Source of the DNA: Desulfuromusa sp.
GTDB lineage: Bacteria; Desulfobacterota; Desulfuromonadia; Desulfuromonadales; Geopsychrobacteraceae
NCBI GenBank assembly: GCA_029932345.1
Contig: JAOZQF010000004.1
Coordinates: 1 to 32,158, forward strand
DNA: 32,158 nt
Direction of reading: 5' to 3'
Position numbers and translations under genes: made by a program. Each line of letters begins with the position of its first letter. Positions within the stretch are counted from its first letter, which is position 1. The notes under the pieces are model-generated. The model was not told the origin of the DNA. It made no database searches and saw only the letters and a program-made list of their open reading frames with translations. Shown in pieces: positions 15,506 through 24,672 of this stretch.

Positions 15506-15880
15506 ATATAGATCCCTTTTGTAGTAAGGACGGACGCATGTTCTAACTCGGATGAAGGGTGATGGTTGGGGTGCCGGCAACAGCAACGGTATAATTTTTT
15601 TTCGAGGAGCTACCCCTATACCAGATATAGATATAGACTATCATTTTGACCATCAAATCAAAACTTAAATTTTTTTAGGTGGAAAGAATGGATAGATGTA
15701 GTGGGACTTCAATAGAATAAGAGAAGTGGGCTCATCCTTCTGTTACACCAGCTGATTATGTTTTGTCTTGGTGGTTTTGGGGTGCTTTGTTAGTATTATT
15801 TTAAAGGGGCAGGGTTAAGAAAGGTGAAAAAATGATCAATAAGATATCAGAAGCTGCAGATTCGGCGGCGGAGATGAAGA

Positions 15881-16372
15881 ATGGATGAGTTAAGTTTTCA
15901 ACCCATTGGAATCATCAAAACCCCCTACCTTGATAGTGCCCCCTATCAGCCTGTTGACACTGACGCGCAAGAATTTTACCTGGAATTGGAGCCGAAATAT
16001 GCTGCCGGGTTAAAAGGGCTGGATACTTTTACCTATATCTATGTTCTCTATTATATTGACCGCTTGAAAAACACTTCAGAGATGAATGTCTCTCCCCCCT
16101 GGGCGGGTGGAAAGAAAATAGGTTTGTTTGCCAGTCGTTCACCCGTGCGTCCCAACCCAATCGGTTTAAGTGTTGTCAGAATCAAAAAAATCAGTGGTCA
16201 GCGGGTTTATACTTCCGGACTCGATGTGTTTGACAACACCCCCCTCCTCGATATCAAGCCCTATATCAATGATCTGGATAGTAAATGTGACGCCAATAAC
16301 GGTTGGGTTCAAAATATGGATGAAGATGAGCATCTGACCTTGCATATTCAGGGAATTCCGCACGATTATTGA
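15881..16372 (+). CDS. trmO: TsaA/TrmO-like tRNA (N6-threonylcarbamoyladenosine-N6)-methyltransferase family protein
   Basis: FQPIGIIKTPY, IGLFASRSPVRPNPIGLSVVRI, LDVFDNTPLLDIKPYI. Confidence 0.85.
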   Translation: MDELSFQPIGIIKTPYLDSAPYQPVDTDAQEFYLELEPKYAAGLKGLDTFTYIYVLYYIDRLKNTSEMNVSPPWAGGKKIGLFASRSPVRPNPIGLSVVRIKKISGQRVYTSGLDVFDNTPLLDIKPYINDLDSKCDANNGWVQNMDEDEHLTLHIQGIPHDY

Positions 16373-16594
16373 ATCAATATGGTTTTGTTAGCGTGGGGCG
16401 GATCCCTTTGCACCCGGCTTTTTTTGGTGGGGGGATGGATGTTTTTTTATAGAATGTGACTTATTTTGACACAGTGGTGTGGTAGGGTTGTGAGGTAGTG
16501 AGCTAATGGTTTCGTTTGGCGCACACTAAATAGTCAATCAGGCTAAATTCGGTATGAAATATATCCATTGTTTAGAAAAGAATTTGGAGGAACA

Positions 16595-17428
16595 ATGACT
16601 GAGAAACTGGCTATTTTTAAGGGAAAAGAAATTCGCCGTACTATTCATGACGATGAATGGTGGTTTTCGGTTGTCGATGTTTGCGGTGTCCTGACGGGTA
16701 GTGCTGATGCTGGTGCCTATTGGCGCAAACTAAAGCAGCGGTTAAGCAATGAAGAAAGTGAAGTCGTGACATTTTGTCACGGGTTGAAATTGAAGGCACC
16801 TGACGGCAAAAATCGTACAACCGATTGTGCCAACACCGAAGGCATATTTCGCATTATCCAATCTATCCCATCCCCCAAGGCCGAACCATTTAAACGCTGG
16901 TTGGCCAAGGTTGGCTACGAACGGGTACAAGAAATTGAAGACCCAGAATTGGCAACCAAGCGTACTCGTGAGCTGTATCAGGCTAAAGGTTATTCTGATG
17001 CCTGGATTGAAAAACGGATGCGCGGCATCGCCGTTCGTGCTGAATTAACCGAGGAATGGAAAAATCGAGATGTCGGCAAGAGCCGTGAGTATTCCATCCT
17101 TACCGCCGAAATATCCAAAGCAGCATTTGGGGTGACCCCTTCTGAGTACAAACAACTCAAAGGTTTACAGCGAGAAAATCTGCGCGACCATATGGGGGAC
17201 CTCGAATTGATTTTTTCTATGCTTGGCGAAGCAGCTACGACGGAAATTACCAAAACAAAAGATGCACAGGGATTTGATGAAAATCTCTGTGCAGCGAACA
17301 AGGGTGGCACGATTGCCGGTGATGCCCGGAAAAAATTGGAACAGGAATCGGGTCGCAAAGTGATGTCTGGGGGGAATTATCTGGACATACCAGAAAAGCA
17401 AAAACGGTTGGAGAAAAGGGGAAGCTGA
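16595..17428 (+). CDS. Orphan Bro-N domain (phage antirepressor-like) protein
   Basis: FKGKEIRRTIHDDEWWFSVVDVCGVLTGSADAGAYWRKLKQRL (Bro-N) plus ILTAEISKAAFGVTPSEYKQLKGLQRENLRDHMGDLELIFSMLGEAATTEITKTKDAQGF...GGTIAGDARKKLE; ATG at 16595 preceded by ggagg. Confidence 0.85.
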   Translation: MTEKLAIFKGKEIRRTIHDDEWWFSVVDVCGVLTGSADAGAYWRKLKQRLSNEESEVVTFCHGLKLKAPDGKNRTTDCANTEGIFRIIQSIPSPKAEPFKRWLAKVGYERVQEIEDPELATKRTRELYQAKGYSDAWIEKRMRGIAVRAELTEEWKNRDVGKSREYSILTAEISKAAFGVTPSEYKQLKGLQRENLRDHMGDLELIFSMLGEAATTEITKTKDAQGFDENLCAANKGGTIAGDARKKLEQESGRKVMSGGNYLDIPEKQKRLEKRGS

Positions 17429-17464
17429 TGACGAAAACCCGGTCAACTGCCAGAACAATATCTG

Positions 17465-17488
17465 TAGGGGCGCAGTTTGCCGCGCCCT
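17465..17488. repeat. Short dispersed palindromic repeat, copy 2 (TAGGGGCGCAGTTTGCCGCGCCCT)
   Basis: Matches 13476-13499 at 21/24 positions; perfect GGGCGC/GCGCCC stem. Confidence 0.6.
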
Positions 17489-17500
17489 GATTGTGTGGAT

Positions 17501-17515
17501 GCCCCCTTCGGGGGT
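17501..17515. terminator. CCCCC-UUC(G)-GGGGG hairpin downstream of the Bro-N gene
   Basis: gcccccttcgggggt; compact UUCG-type hairpin flanked by direct GTGTGGAT copies; no clear T-tract. Confidence 0.4.
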
Positions 17516-17586
17516 GTGGATTGAAGGGTGGGGAGTGTAACACTTTAAATACAGTCGACCTGTACCAGCGGGGATGAGGTGTTCTG

Positions 17587-19191
17587 CTAGTTTTCAGTTT
17601 CAGGCGGCAGGGGTTTGGATTCAAAAAGAGTGCTGGCATGTCTGGCAAAACCGAGGCCGGCCTCATTGTAGAAATTAAAGGCGGTGGTGACACCTGCTTC
17701 TTCTAGCTCAGTGATCTGGTCGTCAAAGTGGGCGGTTGCGACGATTATCCCGCGGAATTTGTGTGACGCGAGATGTTTCGCAGCGGTCAGGTTAACCTGA
17801 TGTTTCGGCATCGCCAGCATCACCATCCCGGCTTTCCCTTCCTGTCGCTTGATGCGCGGCCAGAAATCCGGGTTGGTTGGATCGGCCAGGATGACCCGCC
17901 GACCGGCGGCGCAATGCTGCTTGACTTTGGTTTCATTAAAGTCAAATCCGAGAACCGTCTCGCCATACTTTTCACGCATAAAATCGTAGGCCATGGTGCC
18001 GATTCGGCCCATCCCGAAGATCCCGATGGTTGTTTCTCCCAGGTCGATCGGTGGCTCCTCGGCATGGTGGGCTTCGACCTCGAACTTACACAACTTTTCA
18101 CGATACCTCGTGTAGAGTGCATCAGCCATACTGTTTAACGGCGAGGCAATGACAAATGTTGCTGAGAGTGCCAGGGCGATAATCACCAGCCACTCCGGAC
18201 CGATCCAACCTTGTGAAGATCCCACTGCCGCGACAATCAGGCCGAACTCACTGTAGTTTGCCAGACTTAACGAGCCGAGCAGGGCAGAGCGGGCACGCAG
18301 TTTAAAGCGGGTCAGCAGCAGGTAGAAGAGGCCGACTTTTAGTGGCGCGACAGCTACCAGCAGGGCGGCAATTCCCACAGTGGTCAAGTCTGGGTTCCCG
18401 GAGAGGCCGATGGTCAGAAAGAAACCAACCAGCAGCAGTTCTTTGAACCCCAGCAAGGTTTTGGCCAGTTCTGAACTTTTGGGATGACCTGCCAGCAGGA
18501 TACCGAGGATCAGTGCCCCGAGGTCTGCTTTGAGCCCGACCAGTTCAAAGCCGCTGGCTCCGGCTACCAATGCCGCGAACAGTCCAAACAGTAGCAGTAG
18601 CTCACCGTGGCCGCTGCGGGTCATCAATCTAAATAGCAGTGGTCGCAGGCCCCAGAGAACCAGGGGGATCAACAGTGCCCACAAAGATGGCAGTTTGCCG
18701 AGGGAGAAGGTTAGAAAAAGGACGGCAAAGATATCCTGCATGATCAGAATGCCGATGGAGACCCGTCCGTGCAGCGCTCCCATTTCCCCTTTCTCTTCGA
18801 GGATTTTGACGGCAAAAACGGTGCTGGAAAAACTGAGCGCAAAGGCAACCAGGATTGCTAGCGGGAAAGTCAGGTCGGTAAATAACGGCAGTCCGGCCAT
18901 GCCTAGCCCGAACAGTCCGGCGCTGAAGGCCGCTATGGTGATCAGCATATGTAATGAGGCCCCTGCCCAGACCTCAGGTTTTGCCAGACTCTTCAGATCA
19001 AGCTTCAGACCGATGGAGAAGAGCAGCAGGGTCACGCCGAGATCGGCGATCGTCTGCAGAGTCTCTCCCCCCTCGAAACCAAGACCGTCGAGAACAAAGC
19101 CGGCCACCAGAAAGCCGACCAATGGTGGCAGACCAACCTGCCGGACCAGGAATCCCAAAATAAAAGCAACAGTGATCAGCAGCGGATCCAT
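17587..19191 (-). CDS. KefB-type CPA2 monovalent cation:proton antiporter with C-terminal NAD-binding (TrkA-N) domain
   Basis: MDPLLITVAFILGFLVRQVGLPPLVGFLVAGFVLDGLG...DLGVTLLLFSIGLKLDLKSL...FALSFSSTVFAVKILEEKGE; TTIGIFGMGRIGTMAYDFMREKYGETVLGFDFNE. Confidence 0.9.
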   Translation of the reverse strand: MDPLLITVAFILGFLVRQVGLPPLVGFLVAGFVLDGLGFEGGETLQTIADLGVTLLLFSIGLKLDLKSLAKPEVWAGASLHMLITIAAFSAGLFGLGMAGLPLFTDLTFPLAILVAFALSFSSTVFAVKILEEKGEMGALHGRVSIGILIMQDIFAVLFLTFSLGKLPSLWALLIPLVLWGLRPLLFRLMTRSGHGELLLLFGLFAALVAGASGFELVGLKADLGALILGILLAGHPKSSELAKTLLGFKELLLVGFFLTIGLSGNPDLTTVGIAALLVAVAPLKVGLFYLLLTRFKLRARSALLGSLSLANYSEFGLIVAAVGSSQGWIGPEWLVIIALALSATFVIASPLNSMADALYTRYREKLCKFEVEAHHAEEPPIDLGETTIGIFGMGRIGTMAYDFMREKYGETVLGFDFNETKVKQHCAAGRRVILADPTNPDFWPRIKRQEGKAGMVMLAMPKHQVNLTAAKHLASHKFRGIIVATAHFDDQITELEEAGVTTAFNFYNEAGLGFARHASTLFESKPLPPETEN

Positions 19192-19536
19192 ATTTAATCC
19201 TGATAAGAGAGGTCAGTTTCGGGACGTGGGGACTTTTCTCCGGTGGGGTAAATGATACGCACACTGAATCGGTATGTCAAAAGTTGTAAACGGCTTTTAT
19301 CTGGCTGAGAAATTTGCCAGCAATTTTTACGGTCATCTTGGCTGGAAGAGTTGAGTTTTCAGGGCTAATGATGACCTGGATGCTATCTTATTTGACCAGG
19401 AAAATTGTATACAGTATCCACAATAAAGATGATAAAAAAGCTCGGGTTTTAAATGTAACTTTTAAATTAAGCCTGTTAAATCAAATGGTTATTACCATTC
19501 CACTATGTGTTATAAAAAAACATCATAATAAAAATC

Positions 19537-19565
19537 TTGACAAGAAAGAGCTGTTCCGCTAGAAG
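19537..19565 (+). promoter_or_regulatory. Candidate sigma70-type promoter for the nuo cluster
   Basis: TTGACA 19537-19542, 17-nt spacer, TAGAAG 19560-19565; upstream region is AT-rich. Confidence 0.5.
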
Positions 19566-19590
19566 GTACATGGTTTGTCTACACTGCTGA

Positions 19591-19612
19591 AAAGTGTGTA
19601 AATCCACACTTT
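19591..19612. promoter_or_regulatory. Inverted repeat in the nuo leader (AAAGTGTG-TAAATC-CACACTTT)
   Basis: Perfect 8-bp arms with 6-nt spacer, just downstream of the candidate promoter. Confidence 0.5.
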
Positions 19613-19686
19613 GAGAACGTGCGAAGGATGGGTGTTTGGGTCGCCTCTCCACCGTGCAGATTTTCTCTATGGAGGTATAGTTCGTT

Positions 19687-20079
19687 ATGGTCGAACAGTA
19701 TCTGGTCGATTACATGTATGTATTTGTGCTTTTAATCATGGGCATTATCTGCGGCGTTGCGCCCCTGTTGATCTCCGTGTTTTTTGCACCCCGTCATCTG
19801 TACCTTAAGACTCGAGATACCTATGAGTGCGGTATGGATCCTTACGGCACGGCATGGAATATCCGTTTTGATGTGTCTTATTATCTCTATGCCCTTATTT
19901 TTCTGGCATTTGATGTTGATGTTCTGTACCTGTTCCCTGTTGCCACCGCTTTTGATACCGTTTCGGCAGTGCGGGGAATTTCTGAATTGATGATTTTTGT
20001 TGGCATTTTATCTCTGGCGATTGTCTACGCTTGGGTTAAGGGAGTATTTACGTGGCCGAACAGAAGAAAAGCCTGCTAA
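19687..20079 (+). CDS. nuoA: NADH-quinone oxidoreductase subunit A
   Basis: [46 protein letters not shown]; ggaggt upstream of ATG. Confidence 0.96.
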   Translation: MVEQYLVDYMYVFVLLIMGIICGVAPLLISVFFAPRHLYLKTRDTYECGMDPYGTAWNIRFDVSYYLYALIFLAFDVDVLYLFPVATAFDTVSAVRGISELMIFVGILSLAIVYAWVKGVFTWPNRRKAC

Positions 20080-20645
20080 ACGTCCACTCCTATTCCAAGG
20101 AGTGTGCTGAGCGCTATGACGGCGCTGATCTGCAGCAAACCAAAACTTCAGATGGACCACCGCTGATCCAGATGAAATTGTCTGATGCGATCTTCGATCT
20201 GTGTCGAGCCAACTCTCTCTGGCCTCTCACTTTTGGTCTTTCGTGCTGTGCTATTGAGATGATGTGTTGTGGTATGGCCCGTTTCGATATGGCTCGCTAC
20301 GGTGCCGAGGTTTTTCGCCCCTCTCCACGTCAATCTGACTTGATGATTGTTGCTGGTACGGTTAATCGTAAGATGGCCCCCGCTCTTGTTACCCTGTATG
20401 AGCAGATGCCGGCACCCCGCTATGTTATCGCTATGGGTAACTGTGCTGTGGCTGGTGGTCCTTTTGCGGTAGAGGCAAACTATGATGTTGTCCTCGGTGT
20501 CGATAAGCTGATTCCGGTCGATGTTTATATTCCCGGTTGTCCACCCCGCCCGGAAGCCTTGATTGAAGGTATCCTGCAGTTACAAGAGCAAATTACCGGC
20601 AAGCGTTTCCCGTTCCCGCAGAACAAGATGCCGGAGGGAGCGTAA
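20052..20645 (+). CDS. nuoB: NADH-quinone oxidoreductase subunit B
   Basis: [50 protein letters not shown]...[11 protein letters not shown]...[20 protein letters not shown]. Confidence 0.97.
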   Translation: MAEQKKSLLNVHSYSKECAERYDGADLQQTKTSDGPPLIQMKLSDAIFDLCRANSLWPLTFGLSCCAIEMMCCGMARFDMARYGAEVFRPSPRQSDLMIVAGTVNRKMAPALVTLYEQMPAPRYVIAMGNCAVAGGPFAVEANYDVVLGVDKLIPVDVYIPGCPPRPEALIEGILQLQEQITGKRFPFPQNKMPEGA

Positions 20646-20649
20646 AACG

Positions 20650-21204
20650 ATGGATATTAATAAACTAAAAAAACAGTGGCAGGATCTTTCAACAGCTGTT
20701 GAAGGTATCGATTATTCAGTCAGTGGTCATGACTATAACGTCTCTCTTGAGCGTGACAAAGTTCGTGATTTTGCAGCGCTGATGCTTGAGGAGGGGTTTT
20801 ATCTGGTTGATTTGATGGCAGTCCATGTGACTCCGGCCATCGAAGTGGTTTACCAGTTTGCTCACTTTGAAGCCCGCTGCCGAGTTCTGGCGCGTGCTTT
20901 TGTTGATGATAATAGTGAAATGCCGACTATCTCTGATATCTATCAGGGAGCTAATTGGCATGAGCGTGAAACCCGTGATTTTCACGGTGTCGTATTTGTT
21001 GATCATCCATACCTCTACCCATTGATTCTGGCGGAAGAGGATGTTGATCTGAAGCCACTGTTGAAAGATGAGGCAAATCTCAAAGATGTTGATGCCGTAA
21101 GGCGGAAACCGCCTGAGCCTGCGCCCGAGCCAAAGCCTGAGGTCAAACCTGAGGTGAAGCCCGAAGCCAAGCCTGAAGCCGCCAAGAGTCAGGAGCAAAG
21201 CTGA
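20650..21204 (+). CDS. nuoC: NADH-quinone oxidoreductase subunit C with Pro/Glu/Lys-rich C-terminal tail
   Basis: LVDLMAVHVTPAIEVVYQF...PTISDIYQGANWHERETRDFHGVVF; tail PEPAPEPKPEVKPEVKPEAKPEAAKSQEQS. Confidence 0.93.
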   Translation: MDINKLKKQWQDLSTAVEGIDYSVSGHDYNVSLERDKVRDFAALMLEEGFYLVDLMAVHVTPAIEVVYQFAHFEARCRVLARAFVDDNSEMPTISDIYQGANWHERETRDFHGVVFVDHPYLYPLILAEEDVDLKPLLKDEANLKDVDAVRRKPPEPAPEPKPEVKPEVKPEAKPEAAKSQEQS

Positions 21205-22331
21205 TGGCCATGGATGTAGAAATACTGGAAGATCCCAAACATCACCGTTATGTTTTGAATATGGGACCCCAGCATCCAAGTACCCACGGGGTGCTGCGGG
21301 TGTTGCTGGAGCTTGAAGGTGAGTATGCGATGGAGCTATTGCCGGTTCTTGGTTATGGGCATCGCTGTCATGAGAAAATTGCTGAGCATAAGCCGGTTAA
21401 GTCATTTATGCCGAATACGGCACGGATGGACTACCTTGGTGCGTTGATTTATAACCACGGTTACGCTCAACTGCTGGAGCGGGCAGCTGGAATTGAGGTT
21501 CCCGAGCGGGTTGAGTATATTCGGGTGATTACCTCAGAGCTGAACCGGATTCAGAGTCACCTCCTCTGGTATGGTGCCTACCTGCTGGACCTGGGCGCAT
21601 TTACCCCGATTATGTATGCCTTTGATGATCGTGAGCACATTCTCGATATTCTTGAAGATGTGACCGGTTCCCGGTTGACCTACTGTTATTTCAGGGTTGG
21701 CGGGGTGAGTAAAGATATTGATGACAAATTTGTCACCAGCACCAGAGCTTTTGTCAAGCGGTTGCGCAGTCGATTCCCGATGTACGAAGATCTGGTGAAT
21801 GGCAATGTTATCCTCCAGAACCGCCTGAATGATGTCGGTGAACTCACACCACATACCTGCGCTCGCTATGGAATCACTGGTCCATTGTTGCGCGGTACCG
21901 GTGTTGCTTATGATATGCGCCGGGCTGAACCATATTCAATTTATTCTCAATTTGATTTTGAAATCCCGACCGGAACCAAAGGTGACTGTATGGCATCTTT
22001 TATGGTTCGTTTCCACGAACTGGAGCAGAGTCTGCGGATCATTGAGCAGGCATTGGATGGGTTACCCGAAGGTCCGATAATGACCCCAAAGGTTCCCAAA
22101 AAGTTGAAAATTCCGGCTGGTGATTATAATAGTTCGGTTGAGGCACCACGTGGTGAGCTTTCGTACTATCTTGTTTCTGATGGATCAGATGTCCCGTATC
22201 GTCTCAAAGTGAGAACACCGTCATATTCCAACCTGAGTGTTGTTCCGGAGATGTGTCAGGGGATGCTTCTTTCAGATGTTGTATCGGCCATGGGGGCTCT
22301 TGATCTGGTTATCCCCGAGATTGACAGGTAG
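21204..22331 (+). CDS. nuoD: NADH-quinone oxidoreductase subunit D
   Basis: NMGPQHPSTHGVLRVLLELEGE...LGYGHRCHEKIAEHK...GRLT-type core with VEAPRGELSYYLVSDGSDVPYRLKVRTPSYSNL. Confidence 0.97.
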   Translation: MAMDVEILEDPKHHRYVLNMGPQHPSTHGVLRVLLELEGEYAMELLPVLGYGHRCHEKIAEHKPVKSFMPNTARMDYLGALIYNHGYAQLLERAAGIEVPERVEYIRVITSELNRIQSHLLWYGAYLLDLGAFTPIMYAFDDREHILDILEDVTGSRLTYCYFRVGGVSKDIDDKFVTSTRAFVKRLRSRFPMYEDLVNGNVILQNRLNDVGELTPHTCARYGITGPLLRGTGVAYDMRRAEPYSIYSQFDFEIPTGTKGDCMASFMVRFHELEQSLRIIEQALDGLPEGPIMTPKVPKKLKIPAGDYNSSVEAPRGELSYYLVSDGSDVPYRLKVRTPSYSNLSVVPEMCQGMLLSDVVSAMGALDLVIPEIDR

Positions 22332-22336
22332 GGTAT

Positions 22337-23323
22337 ATGGAAATCTTTTACAGTTTACTTCCGGAGCTGATTCGGATCGTTATTGCTGCCATATGTGGAG
22401 CCGTGATCGTGTTTGGCAACGCTCTGGTGATGGGTTATGCCGAGCGGAAGCTGGCGGGGCACATCATGTTTCGACCCGGGCCGATGGAAGTTGGCCCGCA
22501 CGGTATTTATCAGTTGGTGATCGATGGCTTAAAGTTGATGGGTAAACAACTGGTGATTCCGAAAAACGCAGATACGCCACTGTTTATGTTGGCTCCATTG
22601 ATTGCGTTTGCTCCGGTTTTTGTCCCCTTGCTGGTAATACCATTCAGTGACAAGATTCAGGGTTTTGACCTGGATGTCGGTTTGCTGTTGATTCTCGCTT
22701 TTGCCTCAATCAATGTTCTGGCGATTCTGATTGGTGGTTGGAGTTCCAACAATAAATATTCTTTGTTTGGCGCTATCCGTTCCGTTGCCCAGAATGTCGC
22801 CTATGAAATCCCGATGCTGATTTCGTTGCTGGCTATCATCTTCATGACTAATACTTTCAGCTTGAAAGAGATTGCCGCAGCGCAGAGTCCGGTCTGGTTC
22901 GTCGTCATCCAACCTTTGGCTTTTCTGATTTACATCGTAGCTATGGTTGCTGAAACTAACCGTGCACCGTTTGACTTGCCGGAGGCCGAGAGTGAATTGA
23001 CCGCAGGTTTCCACACGGAGTACAGCGGCATGAGCTTCAGTCTGTTCGTGTTGGGTGAGTACGCCAACATGTTTATTGTCTGCAGCGTTGCAACGGTTTT
23101 CTTTCTCGGCGGAGATTCCGGGATTCCGTTGCCGTATTTCGAGTATACCGGGATTATCTGGTTCCTGTTGAAAGTCTATCTGTTGATGTTCTTCCTGATC
23201 TGGATCCGTTGGACCTACCCTCGAACCCGTTTTGATCAGTTGATGAATTTTTGCTGGAAGTATCTGATTCCATTTTCACTGGTTAACCTCCTTATTACTG
23301 TCGTGATGGTGAAGCTGCTATGA
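22337..23323 (+). CDS. nuoH: NADH-quinone oxidoreductase subunit H
   Basis: GYAERKLAGHIMFRPGPMEVGPHGIYQLVIDGLKLMGKQ...ETNRAPFDLPEAESELTAGFHTEYSGMSFSLFVLGEYANM. Confidence 0.97.
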   Translation: MEIFYSLLPELIRIVIAAICGAVIVFGNALVMGYAERKLAGHIMFRPGPMEVGPHGIYQLVIDGLKLMGKQLVIPKNADTPLFMLAPLIAFAPVFVPLLVIPFSDKIQGFDLDVGLLLILAFASINVLAILIGGWSSNNKYSLFGAIRSVAQNVAYEIPMLISLLAIIFMTNTFSLKEIAAAQSPVWFVVIQPLAFLIYIVAMVAETNRAPFDLPEAESELTAGFHTEYSGMSFSLFVLGEYANMFIVCSVATVFFLGGDSGIPLPYFEYTGIIWFLLKVYLLMFFLIWIRWTYPRTRFDQLMNFCWKYLIPFSLVNLLITVVMVKLL

Positions 23324-23760
23324 AATCCTATTTCTCAACGTTATTTACGGGAGCATGGAGCCTTATCCTTGGCCTGAAGGTCACTATCAAGGCGCTGTTC
23401 TCACCAATTGTTACTTGTCAGTATCCACGCGAGAAAATGGAGGTTACTCCCAACTATCGTGGTCATATTGATCTGGTTAAGTTTGCCGATACTGGCGCAC
23501 ACAAATGTATCAGCTGCGGTAGCTGTATGCGTGATTGTCCTTCTGACTGCATTGTCGTTGAGGGGGAAAAGCGCGAAGGGGTCAAGGGGAAGGTGTTAAC
23601 GATATTTACCCTCGACTTTACCAAATGCAGTCTCTGCGGTGCCTGTGTCGAAGTCTGTCCAACTAAAGCTCTCGATTATTGCAATGATTATGAATTGGCG
23701 GGGTTTACGCGTGAAGAGTTTTACTTCGACCTATTGAAGAGAGTGGAGGAACGGGAATGA
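23320..23760 (+). CDS. nuoI: NADH-quinone oxidoreductase subunit I (2x[4Fe-4S])
   Basis: CISCGSCMRDCPSDCI and CSLCGACVEVCPTKAL ferredoxin motifs. Confidence 0.95.
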   Translation: MKSYFSTLFTGAWSLILGLKVTIKALFSPIVTCQYPREKMEVTPNYRGHIDLVKFADTGAHKCISCGSCMRDCPSDCIVVEGEKREGVKGKVLTIFTLDFTKCSLCGACVEVCPTKALDYCNDYELAGFTREEFYFDLLKRVEERE

Positions 23761-24284
23761 TTGTTTTTGAGTACATCGCCGAAGCTCTCTTTTTCGGATT
23801 TGTGATCCTGACATTTATGGGTGGATTCATGGCGATCCGATCCAGGCTGTTGATGCACGCCGTTCTGGGCCTGGCGGTTTCACTGTTTGGAGTTGCTGGC
23901 CTCTATTTTCACCTTGGCAGCCCTTTTCTGGCGATGATGCAGATACTGATTTATGTCGGTGCTGTCTGTATCATCATTGTCCTGGGGGTGATGATCGGCA
24001 ATACTCCGGACCAACTGTTGGCCAAGAAGCAGGTTAGAAAAAACCTGCCGTTAGCTTTGGTGACTTGTGCCCTCGGGTTTGTCGGGTTGTTCGTGGCAAT
24101 GATTGTGCGAACCGAATTTACTTCAGCGACAGAAAAAGTGGGTGACATGTCGATCCGCTTTGTCGGTGAAAACCTGTTGTATCAATATTGTATGGCCTTT
24201 GAATTGATTTCAGTTGTATTGCTGACAGCTATTATTGGTGCCATTATCCTGGCACGTGGCGGTCGGGAGGAAGAGACATCATGA
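23757..24284 (+). CDS. nuoJ: NADH-quinone oxidoreductase subunit J
   Basis: AVLGLAVSLFGVAGLYFHLGSPFLAMMQILIYVGAVCIIIVLGVMI. Confidence 0.94.
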   Translation: MIVFEYIAEALFFGFVILTFMGGFMAIRSRLLMHAVLGLAVSLFGVAGLYFHLGSPFLAMMQILIYVGAVCIIIVLGVMIGNTPDQLLAKKQVRKNLPLALVTCALGFVGLFVAMIVRTEFTSATEKVGDMSIRFVGENLLYQYCMAFELISVVLLTAIIGAIILARGGREEETS

Positions 24285-24598
24285 TGATCAGCGCTAATTT
24301 AAATACTTATCTGATTATCGCCGCCGTTTTGCTGGTTATTGGTTTGTACGGCATGGTGCAACATCGCTCTTTGATCGGCATGCTGATTTCGAGTGAATTT
24401 ATCCTCAACGGTGCTGCTTTAAACTTTATGGCATTTAATCGCTTTGTTGCACCAAATCCGGCGGTCGGACAGATCTATGCTCTGTTTATCATGGGGATTG
24501 CGGCGGCTGAAGCGGCGATAGCGGTGAGTATTATCATCGCGGTGTATCGTAAGTATCAAAGTGAAGATCCTGAGGATCTTCAAGATATGAAAATGTGA
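24281..24598 (+). CDS. nuoK: NADH-quinone oxidoreductase subunit K
   Basis: LIGMLISSEFILNGAALNFMAFNRF...GQIYALFIMGIAAAEAAIAVSIIIAVYR. Confidence 0.95.
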   Translation: MMISANLNTYLIIAAVLLVIGLYGMVQHRSLIGMLISSEFILNGAALNFMAFNRFVAPNPAVGQIYALFIMGIAAAEAAIAVSIIIAVYRKYQSEDPEDLQDMKM

Positions 24599-24672
24599 TT
24601 TTTTCCGATAGTTGGTAACGGCAGCCACTTAAGGCTCTGTAGTAAGACACACCACTTGAGAAAGTACATGCA

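Noticed and set aside
18530-19255. 241-aa plus-strand ORF opposite the KefB-like antiporter
   Set aside because: Ser/Arg/Pro-rich shadow ORF; the minus strand has clear antiporter motifs.
19314-19562. 82-aa ORF upstream of nuoA
   Set aside because: AT-rich region, no RBS, overlaps the candidate nuo promoter; likely chance.
24621-24640. Small hairpin (AGCC-ACTTAA-GGCT) between nuoK and the MrpD-like gene
   Set aside because: Only 4-5 bp stem without T tract; too weak to call a terminator or regulator.
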